A DNA stretch of 64,000 bases from Polysphondylium violaceum (GCA_000277445.1 AJWJ01000033.1:20586-84585); one strand, 5' to 3'. Counted from the stretch's first letter, positions 44,319-57,602 are shown. Numbers and translations: made by a program. Notes: generated by a model from the letters alone, not told the origin.

Positions 44319-46483
44319 TTTTATTATTTTATTATTTTATTATTTGATAATTTTAATTTATTATTTGTATTTATTATTTTATTATTTTATTATTTAAAAA
44401 ATTAAATAAATATATATACTATTTTATTTACACACACGAACGAAATATTATATTTGGGACAATTAGGATAGATTCAAAATTAATGAATTTAAATGAATAA
44501 GGAATTTGATGATGTGTAATTGTGAAAAAAAAAAAAAAAAAAAAAAAAATGTTTAGAAAATTTTTAACCAGACAAGTAATAATAAGATTTGAATCTATTT
44601 GTATAATATCAATAGCAACAACAAATCTAAAAGTACGGAAAAACACTTTTTTTAAATCAACAAAAATAACAATAAATAATAAAATAAATTTGAATTTACA
44701 AAAGAGATTTACAATAATTTAAACAACAAATAAAATAACAATAGTTAAAAAAGAAGATATTATTATTGCTTTAAACACAAGAAAATAAAGTTTAAATATA
44801 ATTAAATATTTATATCCTTAATCATGCACACAAATGGGAAATTAATTAAATAAATCACCTTAATTTTTAATAAAAGTGGAATATAAACCCTCACACATTC
44901 ACACCAAACACCAAAAGTCAGTATGATTGAGAGGAATATATAGTTTTATCTATATGACACTGTATTTTGGGGGTACTTTTTTATATTTGACATCAAACAC
45001 ACACAGACACCATTAATTAAAAAACAAAATACTTTAAAAAGTGCTTATATTAATGATAGTCTGTTTTTTTCCTTTATTTCCAAGATCTATTCTTTAGAGT
45101 GGGTGGTTGATTGATTGGTTGTAGTGAGTTGAAGAGAAAGAAAGAGAATGGGTGTGTGGGTGAGATGAACTAGTTTCTCTATCTTTGTATATATAAAGAA
45201 AAAATCACACCACACTTTTTTAAATTAATTAAAAAACAAAACCAAAAGTACACACATCATTACCCATTAAGCATTCGTATTTTTGATTTTTTAATCAATC
45301 AAATCTCACTTTCAACCACATTATCCCAAATAAATAAACATTTCACACACTCTTTTTGGTATTCAACATCACCAACACCAACAACAACAGTATACTTTGC
45401 AACAACAACAACCAATAGTGTACTATTAGTAGCAACATCATAGACCCTAAAATACAGCCCGCTCTCTTGTATTTGTGTATAAAAATCACTTACAATCACC
45501 CACACAGTTGGTAATACACAGATTTTTTAAAATCTCCCACTAAATTTAACAACCCCACTTTTTAGATTTCTCTCTCACCCACCCCTATCCAAAAAACTTG
45601 ATTCAAACGAATAGGATTAACTTTTTTTGGTGTGTGTTTATATTAAATCAATCTATGCAAACATTAGAGATCTATATTTTTTATAAAGGTACAAGTAAAA
45701 GATGAATAGACACGGAAATGATAAACAATAATTGTTAAAATATTTCCATATTTGGAAAAGATGATAGATCCTTTTCCCGACAAAAATATACAATTATCAT
45801 TTTCCAAGTGTGTTCTCTATATATATGTTTGTGGAGACAAATATAGAATGACATTGGAAAATATAGATCTATAATCTTATTAGTCAATTAAAACACCTCA
45901 TTTCATTAAGCAACAAAAACAATTGATTGATTGGTGTGGGTGTCGAATTAGACACAACACATAGGTATTGAATATGATGATCGATCCTCCTCATTTATGT
46001 GATTGTTTGACAATGTTTTCAATATGAAGAGGTAAAAGTGTAATAAAATTTTTTTACTTTTAAAATCCTTTTACAAGAACCAAATTATGTAAATTGTTAT
46101 TGTAATTAATTAATAATGTAAATCCATTTATTATTGATGATGATGATGTTGGTATAGCTATCAAATCATTCTTTATATTGTTAATAAAGTGGTGGTAATT
46201 AAGTAATCAATTACACCTTTTTTCAATCAAATTCAAAGATTTAAAGTATATTTGTTGATATCTTGATAATTACAACATTGCAGATATATATATTTTAAAA
46301 AAAATGTAAATTGAATTAATATTTTAAATTTAGATAGATATATTGAAATACTATCTAATTAATTAATTTATTGTTTTATTTATTTTGTACAAAATTACAT
46401 ATGATGTGGTTGTTGTTGTTGTTAATAGAGTGTACAGTACAGTATAGTATATATATATATATATATTGTTGAGTTTATACAAG
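44319..46483. other. 2.2-kb gene-poor spacer
   Basis: Spacer between the ARH start and the CLU-protein 3' end. It holds short ATTTT repeats at 44325-44395, an A26-type run near 44525-44549, an imperfect hairpin at 45799-45862 and a (TA)n tract near 46448-46466. A TTACCCATTAA at about 45260 resembles the dictyostelid snRNA upstream element but differs from it. No gene is supported. Confidence 0.65.
45799..45862. repeat. Imperfect hairpin, 9-bp outer stem
   Basis: Arms attttccaa (45799-45807) and ttggaaaat (45854-45862) are perfect. Interrupted pairing continues inward, and tttgt/acaaa (45828-45841) closes the tip. Confidence 0.65.
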
Positions 46484-49400
46484 TTATATCTTTTTCATTA
46501 CAGATTTTACATCTGTTTTAGTTTCATGAATTCTTTTCTTGATAGTTTCAATAAGTTTTTCTTTGTTTATAAGGTTAAGATTAAATTGTGGCCAATAAAT
46601 TCCTTCTTGTTGTTGTTCTTGTTGATAATATTCGTCATCTTCGTCTTCATCATATTCAATACCATCATCGTCATCGTCATCGTCATAACCTTCATCTTCA
46701 CTAGAGTCGTAATATTCTTTACGTTCTTCTTGTTCTTCTTGCTCTTGTTCTTGCTCAATTGCATCGAGTTGAATGGCTCCTGCTTGTTCTTGGAGTTGAG
46801 ATAAATCTTGGGTCATTCTTGAAACTTCCTCGAGTTGTTGTTGTTCAATGGACAAGTATTGAGAGGTCATATCATAAGAGGAGATGGATGGAACAACGGG
46901 ATAAAGTTGATTGACGGTAGGTTTGTAGGCTTGGAGAGGAGGGATGTTTTGAGATGGTGGTGCAAAATAAGATGTTCTTGCTGGGGCTTGTTGTTGTTGT
47001 TGGATTTGTGGTTGTGGAGTTGGTTGGTAGTATCCAGAGGCAGCGGGAGGAGGAGGTGGGGCATGGTATCCAGAGGCAGCGGGTGGAGGAGGAGGTGGAG
47101 CATAGTATGCAGCAGCAGGTTGAGGGGGTGGGGATGCAAGTGGTTGCTGTTGTTGATAGTATTGTGGAGCATAGTATGCGGCAGAGGGTTGTGGTGATGG
47201 AGATGCAAGTGTTTGTTGTTGATAGTATTGTGGAGCAGAGGGTGGGGGATAATATACATGTGCTTGGAGTTGGGGTGAGGTATAGGGACTGCTGTCTGAT
47301 GCCACGTATGGCGACATGGAGGAGCTTGACGAGTATGGAGATGTAGACAAGGTGGGAGAGAAAACAAGAGATGGAGTGGGTTGGGGAACAGGGTCAGAGA
47401 GTGAGGGATAGAGGGATGAGGATGTCGAGGTTGTCGAGGTAACAGTGGCTGTTGGTACAGGGGTTGGACTGGCCAAAGAGTAGGCTGCAGAGGGGGCGAC
47501 ATTGAGTTGGTCGGCAAACTGAGATCGAGAAACAATGTTGTTGTTTCTGATTGGTGCACGAGCAGGTGAATTGGCTCTGCTGAGTTCTGGCTGAGGGGCA
47601 GAGGCCTCTTTTTCTTTGGGGGCTTCGGATCTGAAGAGGCCAAAGATGTCGGTGGCTGATTTCTTTTGGTTTGGTTTTTGAAGCTCGACTCTCTTGTGTC
47701 TCATGTCTGCCGATGACTTGTCGTAGGACGAAGGAGTTGGTTCCATGACTGGCGATATTGGTGCTGGTGGTGTTATAGGAGCCATAATAGGGGAGAGGGT
47801 TGGTCTGGGTGCAAGAGCAGTGGGTGCTTGCATTGGGGGTGGTGGAGCAGACTTGACTTTGAATTTGCTCAAAGATGATGTTGGAGCAGGAGCACCAGGG
47901 GCGCCGCCAGATGGAGGAATGGCGGTTGATGGACGTGGAATGGAACGAATAGCTGGTTGTTTCTTTTGTAACTTGGGTGAACCATTGCTGGCCATGTTGG
48001 CTGTTGTTTGTTCTTTACACACTGAACTACTGCTGCTGCTAACAGAGGAGCTGGATAATAAATTCTTGGCATCCTTTTGCAAGGTTTTGATTGTCTCTTG
48101 AGCAGATTCTTTTCTGGCTCTGATGGATCTACGACTGTTGGCAACGACAGATTTCTTGGCTGTAGCTCTGTTGGAGGTGGCAGTGGTTTTGAATGACTCC
48201 TCAATAATCTCTCTGATGGCTTCAGAGTATTTGGGATCTGCCATATCTTCGTTACTAATACCGGCCTCACTAAATAGATCTTGCCACTCTTTGGGAATGG
48301 ACGAGGACTTGGACACAAAGGACGAGTTGTCGTTTTTCATTTCCATGTGGCCGCCATACATTTGCGACTCAACCATGTTGTGGTTGATAAGGGTCACAGG
48401 GGGAGGCATCTTGACGACAGGGTTGTTGATCCAACTGATGAGCTTGCTGAGGCCCGATTTGGAGAGATCCTGGATTCTCTTTCTAATCTTGGGAGTGAGG
48501 TCCGACTGGATGTTGTGGAGATCAAAGATTTGGATCGATTCATTGAGGAGCTTGAGTTCTTGTTGTTTTTCCTTTTTGGCCTTGTAGACCTTGGACAGCG
48601 AGAAACGCATAAAGGCCTGCGAGTAGAAATCGGGAAATTGGTCGACAATGTGGATCGACGATTGTAAGAGTTTGGTGGCATCGTCGTATTTGGTCTTGTC
48701 CCAAGAGACATAGAGCTGGGCCAAATGGTCTTGTGTGATTGCCACCAAACGGCTCTCTTTGCCAAACTGCTTGCTACGGATCTCGATAGCCGATTTGAAC
48801 GACTTTTCGGCAAGCTGGTATTCACGGCTCTTGCTGTACACCATACCCAGGTTGTCGTATGCTGTGCCGACGTCGCTGTGGTCGGGACCCTTTTGCTGGA
48901 TAAAAATCTCTTTGACCTTGGAAAAGATGTCGAGACTCTTGACCAACTCGTTGTTGGAAAAGAAGAGATGGCCGAGATTGTTGAGTGTCTTGGCGGTCGA
49001 CATACTGTTACCGGTCTTGTCCATCTTGATCTTGAGTGCCTCGGTGTAGTAGGTCAGCGACAACTGAAAGTCGCCTCTATTTTGGTAGGCCCAGGCAATA
49101 TTGTCGCAAGTGTCGGCAATATCTATGTTGTCGCTCGACAACTGTTTCTTTTTGACATCGAGAATCTCTTTGAGCAACTTGATGGCTTCGTCAAACTTTT
49201 TTTGCTTGATGCAGAGCACGGCCAACTTTTCCTTGATGTCTTGGTACGAGATATCGTCGGGGCCAAAACGTGACTGATAGATCTGCAATGACAAGTGCAA
49301 GTGCTTTTCCGCCTTGACCAAGAGCGAGTAGGACGAGTAGAGGTCGGCCAAATGCACGTGGGTGTAGGCCACCTGTGTGTGGTCGTTGCCCAGCTTATTC

Positions 49401-52257
49401 GACTTGAACTCGAGTTCCTTGAGATAGTATTGCTCGGCCTCGGGAAACTGCTCAAAGGCCTTGAAGCTGGGCGAGACCTTCATGTGCTTGACGGTGATTT
49501 GGATCTCGAGGATATCAGACAGAATGAGTGGAGGGATGATGGACGAGTTGTCTCTGTTGTTTTTGAGTCTCTCCAAGTAGGAGGGACTGATGATGATGCC
49601 CGTGAGCTGGGTAAACTTTTTCAACAGCTTGTAACGCAATCGGTTCGAGTCGTTGCTAAAGTAGAGGTAAAAGCCCTTGGAGTCACGGATCAGCTGGGTG
49701 ACGCAGAGCTCCTGGGTGGGCTTAGCATGGAGCGATGAGGTGTACTTGGCCACCAACGAGTTGCTAATGAATTGAGTCCAGTAGATGAAGTTGTTGCCGG
49801 TCAGGTAGGGCGAGAGGATGAGGTTGAGGTGAGTAAGGGCCACATAGAGATGTGGCTCGTCTTCGATCTCATTGAGCTTTCTCATCTCGGAAAAGATGAT
49901 GTATCGCAGGATTCTGGAGAGCATCTCAATGACAAATTTGCCAATCAGCTCGTCTTTGTGCTTGTTTTGGAGCGATGTCGACACGACGTGGTAGAGCACG
50001 AGTCCAAGGTATCTGAGATTGATGCCCTCTTTGTGGAGGTGCTCCTTGATGTTGAGCTTGGCGATGGGAAGCACGGGGAGCACGTGTTTGGCAAAGTTGG
50101 GAATCACCTGTTCCACAAGAAAGTCTGTGGCCTTTTCGACCTCATCGTTGTGCTGCTTGGGATTGACGATGTTGAAGTTAGAGAAAGCGTCAGCACACAA
50201 CTGGGTCTCGTAACGCTTGAGAAACTCTGTACGAAACAATCTGTATAAAAAGCCACCTGTGATGCCATAGGCGGGGCTCTCGGGTGGGAACAAACGCGCG
50301 CTGTCGACGATATAGTATCGCCCGTCAAAGCCAAAGTGGCCCTCAATGTCGACGGCAAGGGGAATTGAAAACTGCTTGTTGGCAGCAGTGTTTTTAAACA
50401 GATCGCCGCCACCCGATTTGCTCTGCTCGACGAGATGGGTCTTGAGATTGAGCATCTCGGCAATCTTGACCATCATCTTGTACACAGTTTGGTTGTCGTG
50501 TATCATGTGGCCAGCGTTGGAACTGCCAAACACAATGGTGTTGGATGAGATAGGCAACTCGGATATGACACTGAGACGGAATCCACGAAAGTTGAGAATA
50601 CACATCAGGGGGAAATGGAGGTTAGGCACGGCGCAAGACACAAGCGAGTTGATGCTCTTGAGCTCGTGTCCGGCAGCCTTGTTGGCAAAGTAGCTGGTGG
50701 GATTCTGCTGTTCATAGATACCATAGGGATTCAATGCAAACTTGATAAACATGTTGTCGATTGAGTACTTGAGTCCTCCCGCCAAACCGCCGCAATTGTA
50801 CGGCTTGATGGTCTTGAGATTGGGATTCAAATGGACCTCTCTTACCAGTGTCTTTACATATTTGCTGGCCTGTGCGGCAAGTAGCTCTGAAAAGAATGTG
50901 ATGTTTTGATTACGTATACGTTCATCCTCCAACGACTTTATCGGTAGATCCAATAGTTGTTGGAAGCTTTCATTCCAAGGCAATACATTGGTTGTTGTGT
51001 TGCCGTCTTCTTGTTTATTTGTTGCTGTAGGATCTGCATTTGCTGTTGCTGTGTTGTTGTTGTTACTATTGATACTAATACTATTGGCAAGTGATACAAG
51101 ACTATCTATTGCCGAGCCTTGTCTGCTGATATTGTTGATATTGTTGATGGTGTTAGTGGTGTTGGTGCTAATGGTGCTACCATTGCTTGTACTGAGATTA
51201 GAGCTTGTAGACGATGCAGAGTTGGACAAGTAATGTGAACTCTCATTACCTCCATTTCCATTACTATTTGAAAACACTTGTTGATAGCCCCCATTAGAGT
51301 CTCTGATAAAGTTGTTGTCATGGTAATTTGAAAAGAAAGGAGAGTTTGATGATCCTGATGAAGTTGACGATGTTGATGATTTTATGGAAGATGTAGAGGT
51401 TTTCATATTGTTGCTATTACTATTGTTGTTATCTACATAGGGTTGTTGTAAATATGCCATTATATTATTATAACTAGGATCTCTATTGATTGTCATTCTC
51501 TGTTGCTGTTGTTGCTGTTGTCCAGCAGATGAAGATAAAGACCCAACTGATGAATCTAGTGTATAGGCTGATGAGTAGCTGCCTGCCGACACAGGTGCCT
51601 GTTGATATGACATTGATCCTGTATCCAAAAACACATTAGTATGTAATTCTACACTATCTCGCTATCTGCACACTACATACCATCAATATACGCACTCGCG
51701 TTATTCACTATTCCATTTGTATCGTTTCTCCAAATCGACTCTTTGATTAAATACAAGTTACCCGAGTAGTTGTTGCTGTTGTCTGCACTTGTCGTAGTAC
51801 TTGTCGACGTCTGTGTTGGTGTCGTTTGGGCCGAGTCTGCCGACGATGTCGACGGCTGATCCTTGATGTGGTTCTTGTTCTCGTAGCTGTCTCTAATATA
51901 CTCACTATTCGTCTCGAGATACGACGAGTCGAGCGGTCTGATGTTGCCGCTTTTCGAGTAAAACGAGCTGTAGCTGTTGCTGGCCGTGTCCGTGGCGGTG
52001 TTGGAGGTGTACTGCGACGACGGATCAAAGATATACGAACACACCGACTTGGTCTCTTGTTGCTGCTGGTATGACTGAAACTCTGATATGTGGCTGATAC
52101 ACGAGTAACTCTCATTTTTTAAAAAGTACCACACACTCTCGTGGCTGCTGGTGTACAGTTTCCTGTCGTTGTGCACATTGTTGCTGCTCACGTCACTCGT
52201 GGCTGTACTGTTACTGTTTTGGTGATACCTGAGATCTTTTCGTGGCTTGTCTGCCAT
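46484..52257 (-). CDS. Giant CLU-domain/TPR protein with proline-rich and acidic C-terminus
   Basis: Exons 52257-51681 and 51618-46484 (62-nt intron); 1903 residues. The N-terminal 430 residues are Ser/Asn/Gln/Thr low complexity. A CLU-type domain lies at about 450-730: CGGLAGGLKYSIDNMFIKFA; LNFRGFRLSVISELPI; and VDIEGHFGFDGRYYIVDSARLFPPE. At least five TPR units follow at about 930-1250 (HTQVAYTHVHLADLYSSY; IADTCDNIAWAYQNRGDF; AKTLNNLGHLFFSNNELV; DVGTAYDNLGMVYSKSREY). A Ser/Ala/Pro segment then holds near-repeats of YYQQQ-LASP-PQP-AAYYAP and PPPPPAASGY. The acidic Glu/Asp/Tyr stretch and a short basic end finish it. Canonical Clu/CluA binds mRNAs and controls mitochondrial distribution. This protein shares the domain but has a different architecture, so it is probably a paralogue. 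The exon core (47700-50900) is GC-rich. Confidence 0.85.
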
Positions 52258-53283
52258 GTTTGTCTATCTGTATCTATCTGTTGTATATATGTATATATTA
52301 CACACTACTCGATATATACATAAAGTGTATATAGAATTTATAAACAGACACACACGCACACAATACAAAATACAATTATACTATATGGGTGTGTTGTTGT
52401 TGTTGGTTACTATAAATATAAATAAAAAAATAGAAATTATCTGTGCTATTACTAGATCTGTATATTAGTGTGATTAGTGCGTTTTTAACTGACTGTGTGG
52501 CTGAAAATGATCAAAAACAACAATTGTCGTTGGGGGTTATGGATAAATTCTAAAAAATCAAAAAAAAATTAAAAAATAGAGGTTAGAACCCTATTTTTAG
52601 ATACAAAAACTAAAAGTGTACAAATATGTATTGTTGTTCAACACAATAGAGGTAATACTCGACTCTGAAATAAACAATAATAGTAAAAAAATAAAAAAGA
52701 AACAAAAAAAAAAAAAAAATAATACAACAAATTTCTATACAGACAAAAAACAGAGAATTCTCATTCTTTGAATGACCATGTCTCAGAAACCCAAAAAAAA
52801 ATAAAAAAATATAAAAAATAAAAAAACAAAAACCTAATCTCTCTTTCTTTGGGTTATTTGTTATCTTTGGTATCTTTTTATTGTTTATTATGCAATATTA
52901 TACCCCCATGAGAATAGGCCTTCTTCTATTATAGCACATATTTAACTTCTTGTTTTTACCATTTGTGTGAAAAGATAAATGACTCAACAAGACACCTAGG
53001 TTTAAATACTCAGTAGTACGATTACTCTTCTACAACAATTACTCTACAACAATGACCATAAATAGCAACAAATACAACTAATATTAAGATGTAATAAATA
53101 AATGCTAGATATTTTTTCACAATTTTTTTTTCTCATTTTTTTGAAAAAAAGCATCCAAATTTGTCCTCATTGCGAATATCATCATTAGAATACCCAAAAA
53201 AGAAACACACAAACTTATAACATATACATATAGATATACATAAATATCCATAGATATAGATATATACATATAAATATACCAAA
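52258..53283. other. Divergent promoter spacer
   Basis: 1.03 kb between the CLU-protein and M28 peptidase starts. CA/TA-rich near both starts (tandem ATATAC/CATA units at 53218-53280) with A runs in the middle. No ORF. Confidence 0.7.
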
Positions 53284-55475
53284 ATGTTTGGTCATAATCG
53301 GAAGAATAGTAACACAGGATTCAATTTATCAGACGACGAGGATGAAGATACCTTTATCCCTATCTCTATAACTGAAAATAGTAATGATAAAAACAACAAC
53401 AACAACAATAGTATATTGATAAACAAACATCAACAAGATGAGGAAGAGGAAGAGGAGGAAGAAGAAGATATATCTCATAGGGCAATACTACTAAATACAA
53501 TAAACACAAATAGCAGTAGTAACAACAACAACAACAATGATATAGAATCATTGGACCATCATCACCATTTTCAACAACACCAAAATCTAGTCGAGGTCAT
53601 GTATAGGTGTTGTTTTTCTAAAGTGTTTGTCAAAGCCATTGCATTGTTTGTCGGTGTGTTGGGATTACTACTCACTGTAATCTTGTTGTCTGTATCATTT
53701 GCTAGTGTTAATAATAACAACAACAACAATCCATCAAGTAATATATTTTCAATTTATCCACCTAAACTTCAACTGCCCCTATGGGTATTGAATCTCGCAG
53801 ATTCAAATAGAATTAAACAACATGTTCGTTACCTCAGTGATGATAATCTACAAGGTAGATTACCTGGATCAAATGGAGAAGGTTGGTAGTAGAGTAGTAA
53901 TAGATATATATATATAGATGTAGATATACTAATATATTGTGATAAATAGAATTGGCTGTATCATATATAGAATCAATATTTAGAACATCTTATCTTGAGC
54001 CTTTCGGTGATAAGGGAGGCTTTAGACAAAATGTACCCTTGTATGCTTATCGGACAATACCTTTGACAGAGATGGTGTTTAGAAATATACAAGATGGAAA
54101 AAAGATGGTGTCTTTGTCGTGGAAGAACAATGTCAAAGAGTTTCTTGCTAGCACAGGGAGACAGTATGAGCAGTATGTAAATATAACAGATGTACCTATA
54201 GTGTTTGTTGGCTATGGTATTGATATCAAACAACATGGTGGATGGAATGATTATGAAGGTGTGGATGTAGCCGGCAAGGTTGTTGTGTCGCTGCTGGGAT
54301 TCCCTTCGGACGCTTTTGGCGTGGACACTAGCTACACGAGTCGTTGGACCTACAAGTACGAGGAGGCACAGAGACAAGGTGCGCTGGGCTGCATTATAGT
54401 ACACACTGACGAGTCGGCTGGCTATGCATTTAGCGTGTTGGAGAATGGATTTGTCAAGGAACAGATTGCCAATGACAGGGGTGTCAATAGCACCGAGTTG
54501 GGGCTTGCACTCACCAGCTGGATTACCAAAGACTCCGCCAGCACATTGGCCAAGGCTCTGGGGTCCTCTCTCTCTGATTGGCAGTCGATGGCCAAAGCCA
54601 AGGGCTTCAAGGCTATCGAGTATCCCAATGTCGGCCTTTCTTTGTCGATGGAATATCCCTCGTGGACCTTTAACGCCACCAACGTGGTTGCCAAAATCCC
54701 TGGGGTTGTGGACCCCGACCAACTCATTGTAGTCATGGCCCACCACGACCACCTCGGGTCCTACCTTGACACAGATACCAACAAAACTATAATTTTCAAC
54801 GGCGCCATGGACAATGCCAGCGGTGTCGGGACAATGCTCGAGGTGGCAACCATCCTTGGCCACTTTAACAAGTTTATTCACAGCAGCACATTTTCTGAAA
54901 TTGGCCCCCTCAAGTCCTTTAACCGCACGATCGTGTTTGTGTCGACGACGGCCGAAGAGTCGGGTTTGCTTGGCGCACAACACTTTATCAAGCAAATCAT
55001 GCAAAGCCTCTATCCACTCAAAACCCCCGACCAGGTCTTCATCTCGTCCCTCAACTTCGACATTGTCAACCCCCTGAGCGAGACCAAAGACACCGTAGCC
55101 TATGGGTATCGTTTGTCATCTCCACTCGACACGGTTTTCAAAGGTGTGTGTAAATCCGAGGGCATGGAGATAACCAAAGATCCCGAGCCCCAAATGAACC
55201 ACCTCTTTAGAAACGACGGCCTCGCATTCTTGCGAAACAACATCACTTCGCTCACCATTGGCATTGGCACCAAGTACATTGGTCAGCCTGAAAACTATTT
55301 CCTCCAACAATACCAAGAATACTACAAACAACGATACCACACAGACCTGGACATATTTAACGAGGCTTGGTCATTCAAAGGCGCCGTCCAGCAAGTCCGT
55401 CTTGGAGCCCGTCTCGCATTCTATCTTTCTTCCACCGAAGCCGATAGACCTCCTCTCACTAAATCAATTTATTAA
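53284..55475 (+). CDS. Membrane-anchored M28-family metallopeptidase
   Basis: Exons 53284-53881 and 53950-55475 (68-nt intron, donor GTTGGT); 707 residues. A hydrophilic Asn/Glu/His-rich N-terminus is followed by one membrane helix at about 115-142 (VKAIALFVGVLGLLLTVILL), giving a type II topology with a lumenal or extracellular catalytic domain. A PA-like domain lies at about 255-370. The M28 zinc-site motifs follow: MAHHDHLGS (His464-His465-Asp466), NGAMDNASGVGTMLE, TTAEESGLLGAQHF and LNFDIVNPLS. The catalytic Glu-Glu pair is present. Relatives include yeast Vps70/APE3-like and glutamate carboxypeptidase-type enzymes; the substrate is unknown. The second exon core (54250-55420) is strikingly GC-rich against the AT-rich first exon. 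Confidence 0.9.
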
Positions 55476-55760
55476 TAAATTACATTATTTAACACTACTC
55501 CACAAATCGGTTTCCTCTTCTATTTTCATGATCCGAAAAAAGATTCGTTTTTTCATTTATTTTCGGCAAAGAGTCTCTGAAAAAAACAACCTTTTTCGGC
55601 AAAATTAAATTAAATTTTTTAAATTTTATTTTTTTTGAATTATTTTTATTTATTTTGAAGGGGTGCAGATGTTCAAACAAACCCTTACTCTTTTTTTGTG
55701 TTTTTTTTTTTTCACCCACTCTCATTGTTTTAAATAATACACACATATATACAATAGAAA
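55476..55760. other. Short spacer
   Basis: 285 bp between tandem plus-strand genes, T-rich (55600-55710). It presumably holds the M28 3' UTR and the promoter of the folate gene. Nothing else was seen. Confidence 0.65.
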
Positions 55761-56843
55761 ATGCACAGCATGATCACAAATGAATATAAGGAAATAGTAG
55801 AAAATAAAAAAGGAAAAGTAGATGTTACACCCATCGCAAACTTTTTTAGAAATGAAATTAAAGAACAAATTACCAAAATTGGTGGAAAACCACGGTATGC
55901 ATACAATATATATGTATATTGATACCATTTGTAGTAGGTAGCAACCACAACAACAACAGTCATTAATACCAAATTTAGAATGGTGGCATTTTTAACAACA
56001 GATGATCAGGGTGCACTCGATTACTCAAAGTGGACAAAAATAGCATGCAATAAAGATGGAATTGAATTTATATTGAAAAGAATAGAAAGAGTGGATTTGG
56101 AGGACGCAATCATTGAGGCCAATCAAGATGACGATGTTCATGGAATTATGGTCTACTATCCCGTGTTTGGAGGCATGTTGGACAGCTATCTGCAAGATGT
56201 CATCAGCCCGGAAAAGGATGTAGAGGGGCTTTCCACCACCAACAGATTTAATCTGTACCACAACATCAGATACCTCGACAAGGAGATGACTAAAAAGTGT
56301 GTTATCCCATGCACGCCGTTGGCCATCGTCAAGATCATCGAGCAGTTGGGCATCTATAGAGAAAACGTAGAGTTGGGACAAGCCTTGGTAGGCAAAGAGA
56401 TCACCATTATCAATAGAAGCGAGATTGTGGGTCGTCCCTTGGCCGCCATGTTGGCCAACGACGGCGCCATTGTCTACTCTATCGACATCAACGGCATCAT
56501 TATGTTTGAGGCTGGCAAGCGATACGGCACCATCAAGATGGTCGAGACCAAAATTACCAAAGAGGAGGCCATGTTGAAAAGCCAAGTCCTCATTCTCGGC
56601 GTCCCCTCACCCAATTACAAAGTAAACTCTGACCTAATCAAAGAGGGTACCGTTGTCATTAATTTTGCCGGTTGTCTCAATGTCGATGAAGACATTGACT
56701 CTAAAACCATTTTAGTGCCCACCATAGGCAAAGTCACCATCGCCATGTTGGAAAGAAATCTTATGAGACTCTATAATAATCAAAGACTAAAGAAAACACT
56801 ACCCCCTCAAGATCAATTAAATCAATATCAATATTACCATTAA
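55761..56843 (+). CDS. Methylenetetrahydrofolate dehydrogenase (Mtd1-like, NAD-type)
   Basis: Exons 55761-55894 and 55979-56843 (84-nt intron); 332 residues, close to monofunctional yeast Mtd1 (320). The N-terminus lacks a presequence, suggesting a cytosolic enzyme. The catalytic-domain substrate segment is GIMVYYPVFG--LDSYLQDVISPEKDVEGL. The dinucleotide-binding segment IINRSEIVGRPLAAMLANDG lies at about 187-206, followed by ADxTI-like VPTIGKVTIAMLERN. The PVFG in place of the usual QLPLP loop fits the NAD-dependent Mtd1 branch rather than bifunctional dehydrogenase/cyclohydrolases. It would oxidise 5,10-methylene-THF to methenyl-THF in one-carbon metabolism. The cofactor assignment is inference. 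Confidence 0.88.
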
Positions 56844-57602
56844 ATTACTAGTATTGTTGTTGATCACAATAACCATCAAAAAAAACACCACCAAATTATT
56901 GTAAATAAAAGATTCTTTTTTAAATTATTGTAAAAGATTATGCAAAAGTCAGGCAACTACTGAGCTGATGGTTTAAGCTTTTTTGATTTCATCATTTCCA
57001 CATTTCCACTTTCCCCCTCCACCTATTTTTTTTTTGTTTTCGAAATCGGAACGAATTTTTTGGATTTCAAAATTTTTGAAAGTAACGCACACCTATTTAC
57101 CCTGTTTAACAACACACAACCTTTTGAAAATGTGTGTATTTGTAAATAAGGCAGATGAGGGGGTGAAATCATTAACCTCTTTTGTGTGTGTGTGTTAATT
57201 AAAGTATGAATAGAATGAAGGGTATCATTTCTTATAGATATAGGATATCAATGTAAGTGTGGTGAGTGTGTGTATGTGTGCGATATATAGTATTTATAGT
57301 GATGGTTTGTATCACCACATTTCAAATTAGGAAATATGTTTTTTGTTTCATTATCATTATTAATAATCTTTTTCCCATGAGCCAATAAGAATCATTCTAA
57401 TAAATGTAAGTTTAATAAGAATATTTCAATCTAACCATTTCATTAGTTAACCAACTCTTAATCATATTTAATCAATCAATTTCATTTATCGATAAAAATA
57501 GTTTTTTCAAGTATCTGTGTATTTGAATATAAATTTTGATTGACACTATTATTTATTTATTTATTTATTTGGAAATATATATAATATTTGATATTTCCGA
57601 GA
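56844..57602. other. Spacer before the DOMON gene pair
   Basis: 759 bp, AT-rich. It holds a GT microsatellite at about 57183-57195, another GT-rich stretch near 57258-57282, and an ATTT repeat near 57550-57570. No ORF is supported. Confidence 0.65.

Noticed and set aside
45255-45270. TTACCCATTAA resembling the dictyostelid upstream sequence element of snRNA genes
   Set aside because: It has an extra T against the usual TTACCCATAA, and no structured RNA or snRNA-like sequence follows at the expected 60-70 bp.
46867-50693. Several 100-250-codon frames on both strands inside the CLU/TPR gene
   Set aside because: All overlap one continuous exon with TPR and CLU motifs; their His/Pro/Leu or Gly/Val-rich content is that of out-of-frame translation.
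53973-55004. 343-codon minus-strand open frame opposite the M28 peptidase gene
   Set aside because: It is a shadow frame produced by C/G-ending codons in the GC-rich exon core; the plus strand encodes complete M28 motifs.
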